The notes beneath the pieces are model-generated. The model saw only the letters and a program-made list of their open reading frames with translations, was not told the origin of the DNA and searched no databases. Shown piece by piece: positions 1 to 7,903 of a stretch of DNA of 11,078 nt. A program made the translations under genes and the position numbers. The DNA lies in the NCBI GenBank assembly GCA_013138705.1, contig WTCF01000154.1, positions 1 to 11,078 on the forward strand, read 5' to 3'. Each line of letters starts with the position of its first letter. The first letter of the stretch is position 1. This DNA is from Deltaproteobacteria bacterium (lineage in GTDB: Bacteria; Desulfobacterota; Dissulfuribacteria; Dissulfuribacterales; UBA3076).

Positions 1-1772
1 TGACTCATTCAGAGCGTCTGGATCTGGCCCGTTCTATCGAGCAGGAATATCTGGTTGGAGTCCTCTCCGGCATTATCTACGATGTTGAAGAAATTATTGA
101 GATTGATTCCGGACTTGAAGAAAAGAAGATCCTTGAGATTGCTGCGGAAAAAATAGCAAATATTCTTAAGGCCGAAGCTGCATCCATACGGCTTTTTGAT
201 CCCAAATCCCTGAGCATGACCTGCCTCGGCACACACCGGATTGCCGAAACCGAATGTAAAATTGCCGTCCCTTTTGAGGATTCCGTCTCAGGACGGGTGG
301 TCCGGGAAAACAGAAGCATCGCCATATCGAGCCTTCTTGAAGATCCGTACTTCAAGATTAAAAGCATAGTGAAAGATAAAGGATTTCATTCCCTCTTGGC
401 GGTCCCTCTTCAGATTCCAAGGTTTTCAGGTTCGGAAGGAGACGTTCTCGGCTCCCTTCAGATTTATTACAAGGAGGATAACCGGAAGTTTGATCCATTT
501 GAGATAATTCATGCTGAGCTCCTGGCCCGTCGCGTAAGCTTTGTCCTGGCCAAAAGGAAGATCCTGGCCTTACAGAGGCTGAATGCGCACAAGGAGAACA
601 TGGTAGACAGGATTTTTATAAAGCTGAGCAACCGGGAAGGGATCAAGCTGAAGGACCTGTTCATGGACCTGATCCCCGAGCTTGAGCCATATCTGCAGGT
701 CAAGAGCTGTTCTCTGTTTTCAGTGTCCAAGGATCAGAAGTTTATCCGTCTTGAGGCCGGGTATCCCTTGGACAAAACGTATCACCAATTGGGCTATACC
801 TTTACGGTGAGCCATCACCCGTACTTCCAAACCGCGATCCACGGTGCGTCGGAATACGGAGACCAGCCGTTTGAGCGGATCGATCCTGCCTATCTTTTGA
901 TCAAAGATCCTGAAAAAAGCCGGTTCACCAGCTCAGGTATGCGGAAATTCGTCCAAAGGCATCACATTCATTCCATCCTGATCGTCCCGCTCAGGGTAAA
1001 GGGGACCACTCGTTATCTGATGACCTTTTATGCTACGGATCAGAAGTCGTCCTTTATGAACGAAGAGATAGATCTGTTGACCTTTTTGGGAAAAGAAGCC
1101 ATGAAGGCCTTGCGGTTAGAGCTCTTGGACGACATCATGCACGATTTCAAAAATCCCGCGATTGCCATCACAGGATTTGCCTCCAGGGCCAGGAATCTGA
1201 TGGAATCAGAAGACATTGAGGGGATACGGAACAAGTTGGTCACATACCTGGACATCATCCTTAAGGAAACGGTCCGCATGCAGGATATGGCCGTGGCCAT
1301 GAGATTGGAAGGCCGGGAAGAGGTCCTGGATCTCGGTGAGATCGCCGGAGAACGATTCCGTCTTAATGAGGAAGCCATTCGGCAATCATGGCGCAAATAC
1401 ATCCGGATAGAGCCCCCGGAGATTAAAGCAGAGATATTGGTCTATTGTTCGCGTTTCGGTCTGGAACGAGTACTGGACAATCTTATGAACAACGCTGTCA
1501 ATGCCATCTCGAAACAGGGAGGCGCTCTGTCCATGCGTTGCTATATAGAGGAGACCCTGGCCTGTCTCGAGATTAGAAATACAGGAGAGATACCAGAGGA
1601 AAAAATTGATCAGGTCAAAAAAGGTGAAGTAAGGGGTCGTGGCTTAAACATCATTTATAGGTTTGTGCAAGGCAACCACGGAAAGATCGATATCCGGACC
1701 GAGGACGGTCAGACCGTAGTCATTGTCAAGCTCCCGCTTTTTCAGGAAAAAGGCACTGAACTTACGAAGTAA
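1..1772 (+). CDS. GAF-GAF sensor histidine kinase (5' end outside window)
   Basis: The frame is open from the first base, so the ATG at 216 is internal. About 589 residues are visible (numbered from codon 3-5), and the true start lies at or before the window edge. Two GAF-type sensory domains come first, at about residues 40-180 and 197-370. A dimerisation/phosphoacceptor segment follows, with the motif MHDFKNPAIAI; its candidate phosphorylated His is encoded at 1140-1142. The C-terminal HATPase domain has an N-box (DNLMNNAVNAI, about 1474-1506) and a G2 box (GRGLNIIYRF, about 1641-1670). The G1 box reads RNTGEIP, with Asn where the canonical DxGxG has Asp; this variant occurs in other kinases. 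No transmembrane segment is visible, so the kinase is probably cytosolic, sensing a small ligand or redox state. No response regulator is present in the window, so the partner is unknown. Family assignment is firm; the signal is not known. Confidence 0.9.
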   Translation, partial: THSERLDLARSIEQEYLVGVLSGIIYDVEEIIEIDSGLEEKKILEIAAEKIANILKAEAASIRLFDPKSLSMTCLGTHRIAETECKIAVPFEDSVSGRVVRENRSIAISSLLEDPYFKIKSIVKDKGFHSLLAVPLQIPRFSGSEGDVLGSLQIYYKEDNRKFDPFEIIHAELLARRVSFVLAKRKILALQRLNAHKENMVDRIFIKLSNREGIKLKDLFMDLIPELEPYLQVKSCSLFSVSKDQKFIRLEAGYPLDKTYHQLGYTFTVSHHPYFQTAIHGASEYGDQPFERIDPAYLLIKDPEKSRFTSSGMRKFVQRHHIHSILIVPLRVKGTTRYLMTFYATDQKSSFMNEEIDLLTFLGKEAMKALRLELLDDIMHDFKNPAIAITGFASRARNLMESEDIEGIRNKLVTYLDIILKETVRMQDMAVAMRLEGREEVLDLGEIAGERFRLNEEAIRQSWRKYIRIEPPEIKAEILVYCSRFGLERVLDNLMNNAVNAISKQGGALSMRCYIEETLACLEIRNTGEIPEEKIDQVKKGEVRGRGLNIIYRFVQGNHGKIDIRTEDGQTVVIVKLPLFQEKGTELTK

Positions 1773-1784
1773 ACCGTGGATTTC

Positions 1785-1850
1785 AACTCAGGGGTTCAGG
1801 GTTCAAAGGTTCAGGGTTTGCCGAAAACCTGAACCTTTAATTCGTGAGTT
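1785..1850. repeat. Nested inverted and direct repeat downstream of the kinase
   Basis: An 11-bp perfect inverted repeat, AAAGGTTCAGG (1805-1815) and CCTGAACCTTT (1828-1838), is extended inward by TTT/AAA around a 4-nt loop. Outer arms AACTCA (1785-1790) and TGAGTT (1845-1850) enclose it. GGTTCAGGG also occurs twice in direct orientation, at 1793-1801 and 1808-1816. There is no T-run directly after the stem, so a dispersed intergenic repeat is as likely as a terminator. Confidence 0.6.
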
Positions 1851-1896
1851 CTGAATGTAGAAGGCATAAGAATAGTACGAGACGAACATAGACTCG

Positions 1897-1939
1897 GGCC
1901 ATCTGCCGAACCGGCAAATGGCCTTACAATGACTTTTTT
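1897..1939 (+). terminator. Possible terminator hairpin for the kinase gene
   Basis: The arms are GGCCATCTGCCG (1897-1908) and CGGCAAATGGCC (1912-1923). They pair over 12 positions with one mismatch and a 3-nt loop. A run of six T follows at 1934-1939. The 10-nt gap between stem and T-run is longer than usual for an intrinsic terminator, and the stem is 125 nt past the stop codon. It could equally be another dispersed palindrome. Confidence 0.35.
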
Positions 1940-2011
1940 CCCGCCATGCCGACGGGGGAAAATGTCTGTGTGTATCGAGTGAGCGTAGCGAGCGGGTGAC
2001 GAAATGCCCGG

Positions 2012-2248
2012 TTATGACTGTTTGAGTTTAAGGCCGGGCTCCTCCCGGATAAAAATCTCAACCGGATTTTCACGTTTTTTCTTTGGTAGATCAACTCCCT
2101 GTCTTCGAAGCTCTGTAACGATTTTCGAGACCTGAGCTTTACTGATACCGAGTTCGTCTGCGATTTCAGCCGCGGTCATGTTTGTGTAGTTCTTGTAGAT
2201 GTGGCGAACATCATCTACTGCATATGGCCTGCTTTTAGTTCTTGTCAT
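2012..2248 (-). CDS. Small helix-turn-helix DNA-binding protein, function unknown
   Basis: This 78-residue basic protein carries a single HTH at about residues 24-50. The pattern MTAAEIADELGISKAQVSKI is the typical 'resist, turn, recognise' arrangement seen in Trp-repressor-like and sigma-region-4-like domains. The C-terminal third (KKKRENPVEIFIREE) is charged and has no fold I recognise. The start ATG is supported by an AAAGGATG-type ribosome binding site about 9 nt upstream. It lies on the same strand as clpB, 194 nt downstream of the clpB stop, and a promoter of its own is plausible (2365-2394). I do not recognise it as a named regulator, and control of clpB is only a guess from adjacency. 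It is likely real because the HTH is well formed, the RBS is good and no larger gene overlaps it. Confidence 0.75.
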   Translation of the reverse strand: MTRTKSRPYAVDDVRHIYKNYTNMTAAEIADELGISKAQVSKIVTELRRQGVDLPKKKRENPVEIFIREEPGLKLKQS

Positions 2249-2364
2249 AATTCATCATCCTTTCCCAAGTTTTTTATCCATGAATTGGGGTATTGCTGCA
2301 AATAATCGCACATTGGCCGGAGAAAGACAAGGCCCATCAAGTTGTTATTCAACAGAATAAAATT

Positions 2365-2394
2365 AGTATAACAGAAACGAACGTTTTGCACCAA
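2365..2394 (-). promoter_or_regulatory. Candidate sigma-70 promoter for the small HTH gene
   Basis: Reading on the minus strand, TTGGTG (2394-2389) is followed after 18 nt by TATACT (2370-2365). The -10 element matches the consensus at 5 of 6 positions; the -35 element is weak. Transcription would start near 2358 and leave a leader of about 110 nt before the ATG at 2248. This is consensus matching by eye only. Confidence 0.35.
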
Positions 2395-2442
2395 TCCAAA
2401 AGCAGAAAATTCGCAGCTCTTTTTTCTTATGCGTGAAGATAA

Positions 2443-5028
2443 TCAGCTTTTACGGAATGACACATGGCCATTTTCGTCCATGTCTATCAGGATATTGTCT
2501 CCCTCTTTGAAGGTCCCCTCGAGGATTTTAAGGGCCAGCGGATTCTCAATGTAGCGCTGAATGGCCCTCTTGAGAGGACGGGCCCCATAGGTAAGATCAT
2601 AGCCTGCGTCGGCTATCCATGTCTTTGCTCCTTTGCTCACGTCAATTTCGTAATTATGCTCTTGCAGACGGTCCTTGAGATAGCTGAGCTGGATATCCAC
2701 AATACTTTGCAGGTGTTCCTTGCTGAGTGAATGAAAGATTATCACGTCGTCCACTCGGTTCAGGAACTCGGGTTTGAAGCGGAGACGAAGGGCGTCCATC
2801 ATCCTGTGCTCCATTTCCTCCGGGTCCTTGATTTCCTGAATCAGGTCAGTGCCTATGTTGGAAGTCATGATAATTATGGTGTTACGGAAGTTTACAGTAC
2901 GGCCCTTGCCGTCAGTAAGCCTTCCATCGTCCAGGATTTGGAGCAGTATATTGAATACGTCCTGATGGGCCTTTTCTATTTCGTCAAAAAGAATAACGGA
3001 ATAGGGCTTGCGCCGTACGGCCTCTGTGAGATAGCCTCCTTCTTCATATCCCACATAGCCCGGAGGCGCACCGATTAACCTGGCGACTGAGTGTCTTTCC
3101 ATATATTCGCTCATGTCCATACGAATTATGGCCTGCTCAGTATCGAACATGAATTCAGCCAGGGTCCTGGCCAGCTCTGTTTTTCCAACACCTGTGGGTC
3201 CGAGAAAGATAAAGGAGCCGATAGGTCGCTCACGGTCCTGCAGGCCGGCCCTGGCCCTGCGGACTGCGTTTGATACTGCCTGTATGGCCTTTTCCTGACC
3301 AATAACCCGTTGGCTCAGGCGATCTTCCATGTGGACTAGCTTTTCTTTCTCTCCCTCAAGAAGTTTGCTGACCGGTATTCCGGTCCACTTGGATATGATG
3401 TCCGCAATGTCATCTGCGTCCACTTCCTCTTTGAGCATACTGGTGCCATCCTTCTGAAGTTCCTCTATGCGGTCCTGCTCCTTTTTGAGTTGCTTTTCAA
3501 GATTTGGGACCTCTCCGTAGAGAATTTCAGCCACCTTGTTCAGGTCACCCTCACGCTGGAATCTTTCTGCGTCGATCCTGAGCTGATCTATGCGTTCCTT
3601 GATATCACGGATTTTTTGAATAATTCCCTTTTCCTGCTGCCAGCTGGCCTTGAGCGCATCGCTCTGTTCTCTGAGGTCGGCAAGATCCTGTTTGATCTTC
3701 TCTAATCTTTCCTGGGAGGCCGGATCAGTTTCTTTTTTCAGGGCCTGCTGTTCTATTTCAAGCTGCATGCTCCGGCGCTCCAGTTCGTCAATGTCCGCTG
3801 GAAGGCTGTCTATTTCGATTCTCAGCTTTGCTGCTGACTCGTCTATAAGATCAATGGCCTTGTCCGGGAGAAAGCGATCCATGATGTAGCGCTGAGACAG
3901 CGTTGATGCCGCGATTATAGATGAATCCTTTATCCGCACTCCGTGGTGCACCTCGTATTTTTCTTTCAGCCCGCGGAGTATGGCAATGGTGTCTTCAACA
4001 CTGGACTCATTCACCATCACGGGCTGAAAGCGTCTTTCGAGCGCCGTATCCTTTTCAATGTACTTGCGGTATTCGTCTATTGTGGTGGCACCGATACAGT
4101 GGAGATCCCCCCTGGCAAGGGCAGGTTTCAGCATATTCGAGGCATCCATGGATCCCTGGGCCGCTCCGGCGCCCACCATGGTGTGGACTTCATCTATGAA
4201 CAGGATGACTTCGCCCTGCCGTTCTGCTACTTCCTTGAGGACTGCCTTCAGCCGTTCTTCAAATTCACCCCGGAACTTGGCCCCTGCGATCAAGGCCCCC
4301 ATATCCAAGGCAATAATGCGCCGGTCCCTAAGTGTCTCAGGAATATCGCCGGAGACTATTCGTTGGGCCAGACCCTCTACTATCGCGGTCTTACCAACGC
4401 CGGGTTCACCTATGAGGACGGGATTATTCTTGGTCCTTCGTGACAGTACCTGCAGGACCCTGCGAATTTCATCGTCGCGACCTATTACCGGGTCCAGCTT
4501 CCCTGATCTTGCAAAAGAGGTGAGGTCTCTTCCGTACTTTTCAAGTGCTTGATACTTTTCCTCAGGGTTAGGGTCGGTTATTCTCTGGCTACCCCTTATG
4601 GATACCAGGGCCTGCAGGAAGGTATCCTTGTTGACCCCATGGCCTGTTAATGCCTGGCCGGCCTTTGTGTGGGACGCGTCGAGGATGGCAAGGACCAGGT
4701 GTTCCTGGCTGACATACTCATCCTTCATTTTATCCGCAATGGCAAATGCCTTTTCCAGTATCTGATTCAGTGTGGACGACATATAGACCTGCAGACCCGC
4801 TCCGCTCACTTGAGGGAGATTGTTTACAGCCTCATCCACTTCGGCTTCAATGGCCTGGATTTCAACCCCCATTTTCCTCAGAACCGATGGCACAATTCCC
4901 TCAGGCCGGGCCAGCAGTATCTTTAGCAGATGTTCGGGCTCGATTTGCTGATGCCCTTTGCTTTGGGCCAAGCTCTGGGCCTCCTGCAGGGCCTCTTGTG
5001 ATTTCATTGTGAATTTTTCAAGTTGCAT
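2443..5028 (-). CDS. clpB: ClpB, ATP-dependent protein disaggregase (Hsp100)
   Basis: ClpB is a hexameric AAA+ machine that works with DnaK/DnaJ/GrpE to pull polypeptides out of aggregates after heat stress. The protein has 861 residues, close to the 857 of E. coli ClpB. The order is an N-terminal Clp domain (1-145), then NBD1 with Walker A GEPGVGKT (207-214), pore loop KFRGEFEE and Walker B FIDE (277-280). The coiled-coil middle domain (about 400-525) separates ClpB from ClpA and ClpC. NBD2 has Walker A GPTGVGKT (610-617), pore loop GYVGYEEGG (657-665), Walker B ILFDE (679-683) and sensor-2 GARPLKR (815-821). The N-terminus [14 protein letters not shown] aligns with family starts, which supports this ATG. 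No ClpP-binding IGF/IGL loop is evident, as expected. It is transcribed away from the dGTPase gene, and no CIRCE operator is visible. Confidence 0.98.
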   Translation of the reverse strand: MQLEKFTMKSQEALQEAQSLAQSKGHQQIEPEHLLKILLARPEGIVPSVLRKMGVEIQAIEAEVDEAVNNLPQVSGAGLQVYMSSTLNQILEKAFAIADKMKDEYVSQEHLVLAILDASHTKAGQALTGHGVNKDTFLQALVSIRGSQRITDPNPEEKYQALEKYGRDLTSFARSGKLDPVIGRDDEIRRVLQVLSRRTKNNPVLIGEPGVGKTAIVEGLAQRIVSGDIPETLRDRRIIALDMGALIAGAKFRGEFEERLKAVLKEVAERQGEVILFIDEVHTMVGAGAAQGSMDASNMLKPALARGDLHCIGATTIDEYRKYIEKDTALERRFQPVMVNESSVEDTIAILRGLKEKYEVHHGVRIKDSSIIAASTLSQRYIMDRFLPDKAIDLIDESAAKLRIEIDSLPADIDELERRSMQLEIEQQALKKETDPASQERLEKIKQDLADLREQSDALKASWQQEKGIIQKIRDIKERIDQLRIDAERFQREGDLNKVAEILYGEVPNLEKQLKKEQDRIEELQKDGTSMLKEEVDADDIADIISKWTGIPVSKLLEGEKEKLVHMEDRLSQRVIGQEKAIQAVSNAVRRARAGLQDRERPIGSFIFLGPTGVGKTELARTLAEFMFDTEQAIIRMDMSEYMERHSVARLIGAPPGYVGYEEGGYLTEAVRRKPYSVILFDEIEKAHQDVFNILLQILDDGRLTDGKGRTVNFRNTIIIMTSNIGTDLIQEIKDPEEMEHRMMDALRLRFKPEFLNRVDDVIIFHSLSKEHLQSIVDIQLSYLKDRLQEHNYEIDVSKGAKTWIADAGYDLTYGARPLKRAIQRYIENPLALKILEGTFKEGDNILIDMDENGHVSFRKS

Positions 5029-5092
5029 GATTTAAAATATCCTTAGAATTCAAAGATTTAAATGTATTAAGAAGTTACTTTTTTCCCAAATC

Positions 5093-5121
5093 AAAGTAAG
5101 AATCGGAGATTGTGGTGTCAA
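5093..5121 (-). promoter_or_regulatory. Candidate clpB promoter
   Basis: On the minus strand, a perfect TTGACA (5121-5116) is followed by a 17-nt spacer and TACTTT (5098-5093), a weak -10 element. The leader would be about 58 nt long. The -35 element sits in a small palindrome, GTGTC-AATA-GACAC (5115-5128), which could be an operator. I found no sigma-32-type CCCCAT -10 element and no CIRCE inverted repeat. The call is tentative. Confidence 0.4.
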
Positions 5122-5211
5122 TAGACACACAATAACAATTGCTTTGTTAAATCACATGTAGAATATTGAACTAATGAGCAAATTAATCAATATTCCGGAG
5201 GAGTTGAGTCT

Positions 5212-6402
5212 ATGACAATAAACCTCATGGATGAAAGGAGCCGTCTGGAAAAAGACGAGAAAAAAAGCCTTTCTCCTTTTGCAACCCTCAGTGTTGATGC
5301 TGTCCGGGAGAGGAAGGAAGAACGGTTAGCTACAGACCACAGGCAATGGTTTTCGGTTGACGCAGACAGAATTCTGCATTCACTGGCATATGCAAGGTAT
5401 ATAGACAAGACCCAGGTTTTTTCCCTTATCCCCAATGATCATATTACTCATAGAGTGCTTCACGTCCAACTGGTATCAAAGATAGCCAGGACTATAGGCC
5501 GTTTTCTCCGATTGAATGAGGACCTTATTGAGGCCATTGCTTATGGGCACGATATCGGCCATCCTCCCTTTGGTCACGATGGTGAACGGTATCTTACCGA
5601 GTTATGCATGGAATACGGTCTTCCTCCGTTTATTCATAGTGTCCAGGGAGTTCATTTCCTGCGCAGAGTTGAGCGAAAGGGTAGGGGATGCAATCTCAGT
5701 CTCCAGGTGTTTGATGGAATACTGTGCCACGATGGTGAGATACACTGCCCGTCAATCAGACCTCACAGAGGGAAGACATTTAAAACGCTCGATGCTGAGG
5801 TAGAGGCAAAGCTTTCCTTTCCTCAGACAGACCTCCGGCCCATGACGCTCGAAGGTTGTGTGGTCAGGATGGCCGACGTAATCAGCTATGTGGGAAGGGA
5901 TATCGAGGACGCTATCAGGCTTTGTCTGATTAGGAGGGATCAGATCCCCGGTCATTGCCGGAAGATATTGGGAGATACAAACGGGACCATTGTTTACCGC
6001 CTGGTTGAGGATCTTATTAAATCCAGCCTGGATAGAGATGAAATAGCCTTCAGTCATGAGGTGGTAAATGCCTTGGCAGAGCTAAAGGCCTTCAACATGG
6101 AGTTCATCTATATGAATCCCAAGATTAAAACCGAATCATCCAAAATTAAGGACCTCTACAGGATTTTATTTAAACACTTTCTGGATGACCTGCAACAGGA
6201 CAGGAATGAGTCAGTGATTTTCAGGGATTACCTTAATGGGATGGATGACAGCTACGCTCAGGGGCAGTCTTACCAGACCATTGTGAGGGACTTTATCGCA
6301 GGCATGACTGATGCATATTTTCTCAGGATGGGGAAAACAGTCCTGATCCCGCAGCCTCTACCTGCCAGATTTTCTTCTTTAGATACTGTGCCGGGTGGTT
6401 GA
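5212..6402 (+). CDS. dgt: dGTPase-like HD-domain triphosphohydrolase
   Basis: This 396-residue protein resembles deoxyguanosinetriphosphate triphosphohydrolases, which cleave dNTPs to deoxynucleoside plus tripolyphosphate and help control nucleotide pools. The N-terminal family signature is visible as DADRILHSLAYARYIDKTQV (residues 50-69). The metal-binding HD site is complete: His84 (HRVLHV), His113-Asp114 within GHDIGHPPFGHDGE, and Asp222 in RMADVISY, which is followed by GRDIEDA. It is shorter than E. coli Dgt (505 residues) and fits the shorter dGTPase-like subgroup, whose members may act on other dNTPs. The ATG at 5212 has a strong ribosome binding site, GGAGGAG at 5197-5203, 8 nt upstream. 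The gene is monocistronic and divergent from clpB. The family is firm; substrate specificity cannot be read from sequence. TAGAAT at 5159-5164 is a possible -10 element. Confidence 0.9.
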   Translation: MTINLMDERSRLEKDEKKSLSPFATLSVDAVRERKEERLATDHRQWFSVDADRILHSLAYARYIDKTQVFSLIPNDHITHRVLHVQLVSKIARTIGRFLRLNEDLIEAIAYGHDIGHPPFGHDGERYLTELCMEYGLPPFIHSVQGVHFLRRVERKGRGCNLSLQVFDGILCHDGEIHCPSIRPHRGKTFKTLDAEVEAKLSFPQTDLRPMTLEGCVVRMADVISYVGRDIEDAIRLCLIRRDQIPGHCRKILGDTNGTIVYRLVEDLIKSSLDRDEIAFSHEVVNALAELKAFNMEFIYMNPKIKTESSKIKDLYRILFKHFLDDLQQDRNESVIFRDYLNGMDDSYAQGQSYQTIVRDFIAGMTDAYFLRMGKTVLIPQPLPARFSSLDTVPGG

Positions 6403-6495
6403 TTTTTTCCTCCCTGCGCCTTACATTCGAACAGAATTCATGAGTTTTACAAGAGGCTCAGAGGATTTTCTTTTAAGTTTTTTTTCATTAGTTCC

Positions 6496-6513
6496 GATAA
6501 GTTTGATAAGTTT
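6496..6513. repeat. Tandem 9-bp direct repeat
   Basis: GATAAGTTT occurs twice back to back (6496-6504 and 6505-6513). It lies in the AT-rich intergenic sequence after the dGTPase gene. No function is apparent. Confidence 0.6.
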
Positions 6514-6574
6514 TAAGAATAGAACAATGCAGATGTCTTCCGGAGGCTATTACTGCGCGCCTCGAAAGGATATG

Positions 6575-6685
6575 TGTAAGCGTTCACAGGGCACCGCATC
6601 TGCTTTGTTGTCGGGCACTTGAAGTACATGGAGTACGTCTGTGTACCCTCCGCCTCGCATCTGCAGCACCCTGTAAACGCTTACA
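6575..6685. repeat. 111-bp inverted-repeat element, possibly a dispersed or mobile repeat
   Basis: The ends are TGTAAGCGTTCACAGGG (6575-6591) and CCCTGTAAACGCTTACA (6669-6685). They are a 17-bp inverted pair with one mismatch. Between them lie two direct copies of GCATCTGC (6596-6603 and 6657-6664). There is also a central hairpin with arms 6624-6632 and 6638-6646 (9 pairs, two of them G-U) and a 5-nt loop. GTAC occurs three times, starting at 6624, 6633 and 6643. The element contains no reading frame of its own. The layout fits a MITE- or REP-like dispersed element, or a structured RNA. I have an unverified impression of similar intergenic sequences in Desulfobacterota. Confidence 0.6.
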
Positions 6686-6831
6686 GTTCGGTGGGTAGCG
6701 GTAAAACGGGCGTTGTAATCCCGTGAACGGTTAAGGATATTCTTGTGGCACTTTTATAAATAATGTGTTATTATATTGTTGGCCGGGGATTACTACAAAA
6801 TCCGGGTTAATGGGATATGCAAGAGAGTATA

Positions 6832-7170
6832 ATGAAAGAAATATTTTCTTCTGAACGACGGCAGGATAAGCGATTCCCGATTGAGTCATTGGTCACGATT
6901 TCGGACGGCCGGCGTTTCTATGTGGAGTCTATGACAGACATCAGTATGAGTGGTGTTGGACTCTAGGCATTACAGGAATTCCTTGCCAGATCGAGACTGA
7001 CCATATTTTTTCCATCAAATTCCCGAGTCAAAATTGAAGGCATTGTACGATGGATTTGGAAAAAGGGTCATATGCACCGTATGGGATTGCAGTTTATGAA
7101 TATGACGTCTAAGCAGAAAAACAGTATTCATGGATTCATCCATGGGTTTAACAGTGTACCCGCTATTTGA
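6832..7170 (+). pseudogene. PilZ-domain protein gene interrupted by one in-frame TAG
   Basis: PilZ domains bind cyclic di-GMP and link it to motility, surface or transcription responses. From ATG 6832 the frame reads ERRQDKRFPIESLVTIS, with the RxxxR motif at Arg10 and Arg14. DISMSGVGL follows, with the DxSxxG motif at residues 36-41. TAG at 6964-6966 (codon 45) interrupts the frame. The same frame then continues without any shift for 67 more codons, including VKIEGIVRWIW and HRMGLQFMNMT, which match the second half of the PilZ barrel, and ends at TGA 7168-7170. Full length would be 112 residues, normal for a single-domain PilZ. AAGAGAG (6821-6827) is a possible ribosome binding site; ATG 6817 is an alternative start. 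The lesion may be a nonsense mutation, a sequencing error, or a recoded UAG. The 44-residue product alone could not fold as a barrel. Confidence 0.85.
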
Positions 7171-7178
7171 ATATTCTA

Positions 7179-7877
7179 CTATCCTTTCCTGATTCCCAAC
7201 GCGCTCACAACTTCCTCTTCAACCAGGGACCAGACCTTTCTTTTGAGTTCCAGATAGCGATCGGTAAGCTGGAGTTCCAACTTTCGGGGGCGTGGAAGGT
7301 CGTTTTCGAATACAGCCTTCACCCTGCCAGGCCTGGCAGACATGATGACAACGCGGTCGCTTAGGATGAGGGCCTCGTCTATGGAGTGGGTGATGAACAA
7401 AATCGTCTGGTTTGATTTGTACATCAGGCGTAACAGCTCCTGTTGCATGGCCTGACGCGTCATGGCATCCAGCGCACCAAAGGGCTCGTCGCAGAGCAAT
7501 ACGTCCGGTTCATTTGCAAGGGCCCGAGTGAGCACCACTCTCTGCTGCATACCACCGGAGAGCTCGCCGGGGTAGGAATAGTCAAACCCTTCAAGTCCTA
7601 CTCTCTTAATCCACCGCTTGGCCTGTTCGTGCCTCACCTTTTTTTGAACGCCTTTCAGCCGTGGGCCAAAGGTGATGTTTTCGATAACAGTCATCCAGGG
7701 AAACAGGGCGTAGTTCTGAAAGATCATTCCGCACCGGGGCTCTACTTTGGTGATCTCTTGTCCTTCCAAAAGGATGCGGCCGGAAGATGGTCGGATAAAG
7801 CCCGCCACCATATTAAGAAAGGTGCTCTTTCCACAGCCTGAGGCCCCCACAATGCACACAATTTCCCCTTTTTTCAC
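7179..7877 (-). CDS. ABC transporter ATPase, TauB/SsuB/NrtD type, lacking its native start
   Basis: This is the nucleotide-binding subunit that would power import with the neighbouring permease and binding protein. Counting from GTG 7877, Walker A GASGCGKST is at 11-19, the Q-loop Gln at 54, signature LSGGMQQR at 106-113, Walker B VLLCDE at 126-131 and the switch His at 164. The core is therefore intact. Homology clearly continues upstream of this GTG in the same frame to about 7946: DNVSKVFHSHKEDVEAI and FSLTVKKGE are the usual first strands of such ATPases. That upstream frame has no ATG, GTG or TTG before its stop at 8019-8021, and GTG 7877 has no ribosome binding site. The start was apparently lost in a deletion that fused this gene to the permease, so it is probably poorly translated or dead. 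The stop codon is TAG. It converges on the PilZ gene with only 8 nt between the stop codons. Confidence 0.85.
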   Translation of the reverse strand: MKKGEIVCIVGASGCGKSTFLNMVAGFIRPSSGRILLEGQEITKVEPRCGMIFQNYALFPWMTVIENITFGPRLKGVQKKVRHEQAKRWIKRVGLEGFDYSYPGELSGGMQQRVVLTRALANEPDVLLCDEPFGALDAMTRQAMQQELLRLMYKSNQTILFITHSIDEALILSDRVVIMSARPGRVKAVFENDLPRPRKLELQLTDRYLELKRKVWSLVEEEVVSALGIRKG

Positions 7878-7903
7878 AGTCAGGGAAAAATCGTGAATAG
7901 CCT

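Larger units (their letters stand above)
6403..6831. other. Non-coding stretch between dGTPase and PilZ genes
   Basis: No credible gene was seen in these 429 nt. A 75-codon frame (6395-6622) runs through it but ends inside a structured repeat and has no family-like sequence. The contents are a tandem GATAAGTTT pair (6496-6513), the inverted-repeat element at 6575-6685, and a short stem ACGGG/CCCGT (6706-6710/6720-6724). After that comes an AT-rich stretch (about 6751-6780) with TATAAA and TATATT, which may contain the PilZ gene promoter. No -35 element was convincing. Confidence 0.6.

Noticed and set aside
2464..5012. Many plus-strand open frames opposite clpB
   Set aside because: They are antisense shadows of a highly conserved gene, without ribosome binding sites or recognisable domains.
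5029..5211. CIRCE (HrcA) operator upstream of clpB
   Set aside because: No TTAGCACTC-N9-GAGTGCTAA-like repeat is present.
6395..6622. 75-codon plus-strand open frame overlapping the dGTPase stop
   Set aside because: It has no ribosome binding site suited to its ATG and no family-like sequence, and it ends inside the inverted-repeat element. It is most likely a chance frame in non-coding DNA.
6747..6765. TGGCAC resembling the -24 half of a sigma-54 promoter
   Set aside because: The required GC at the -12 position is absent; the sequence there is AT only.
6964..6990. Possible pyrrolysine insertion hairpin just after the PilZ UAG
   Set aside because: Only a GGCA/TGCC 4-bp stem (6966-6969/6984-6987) and a short palindrome AGGAATTCCT are present. 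This is too weak to support a recoding signal, and such signals are not required for pyrrolysine in any case.
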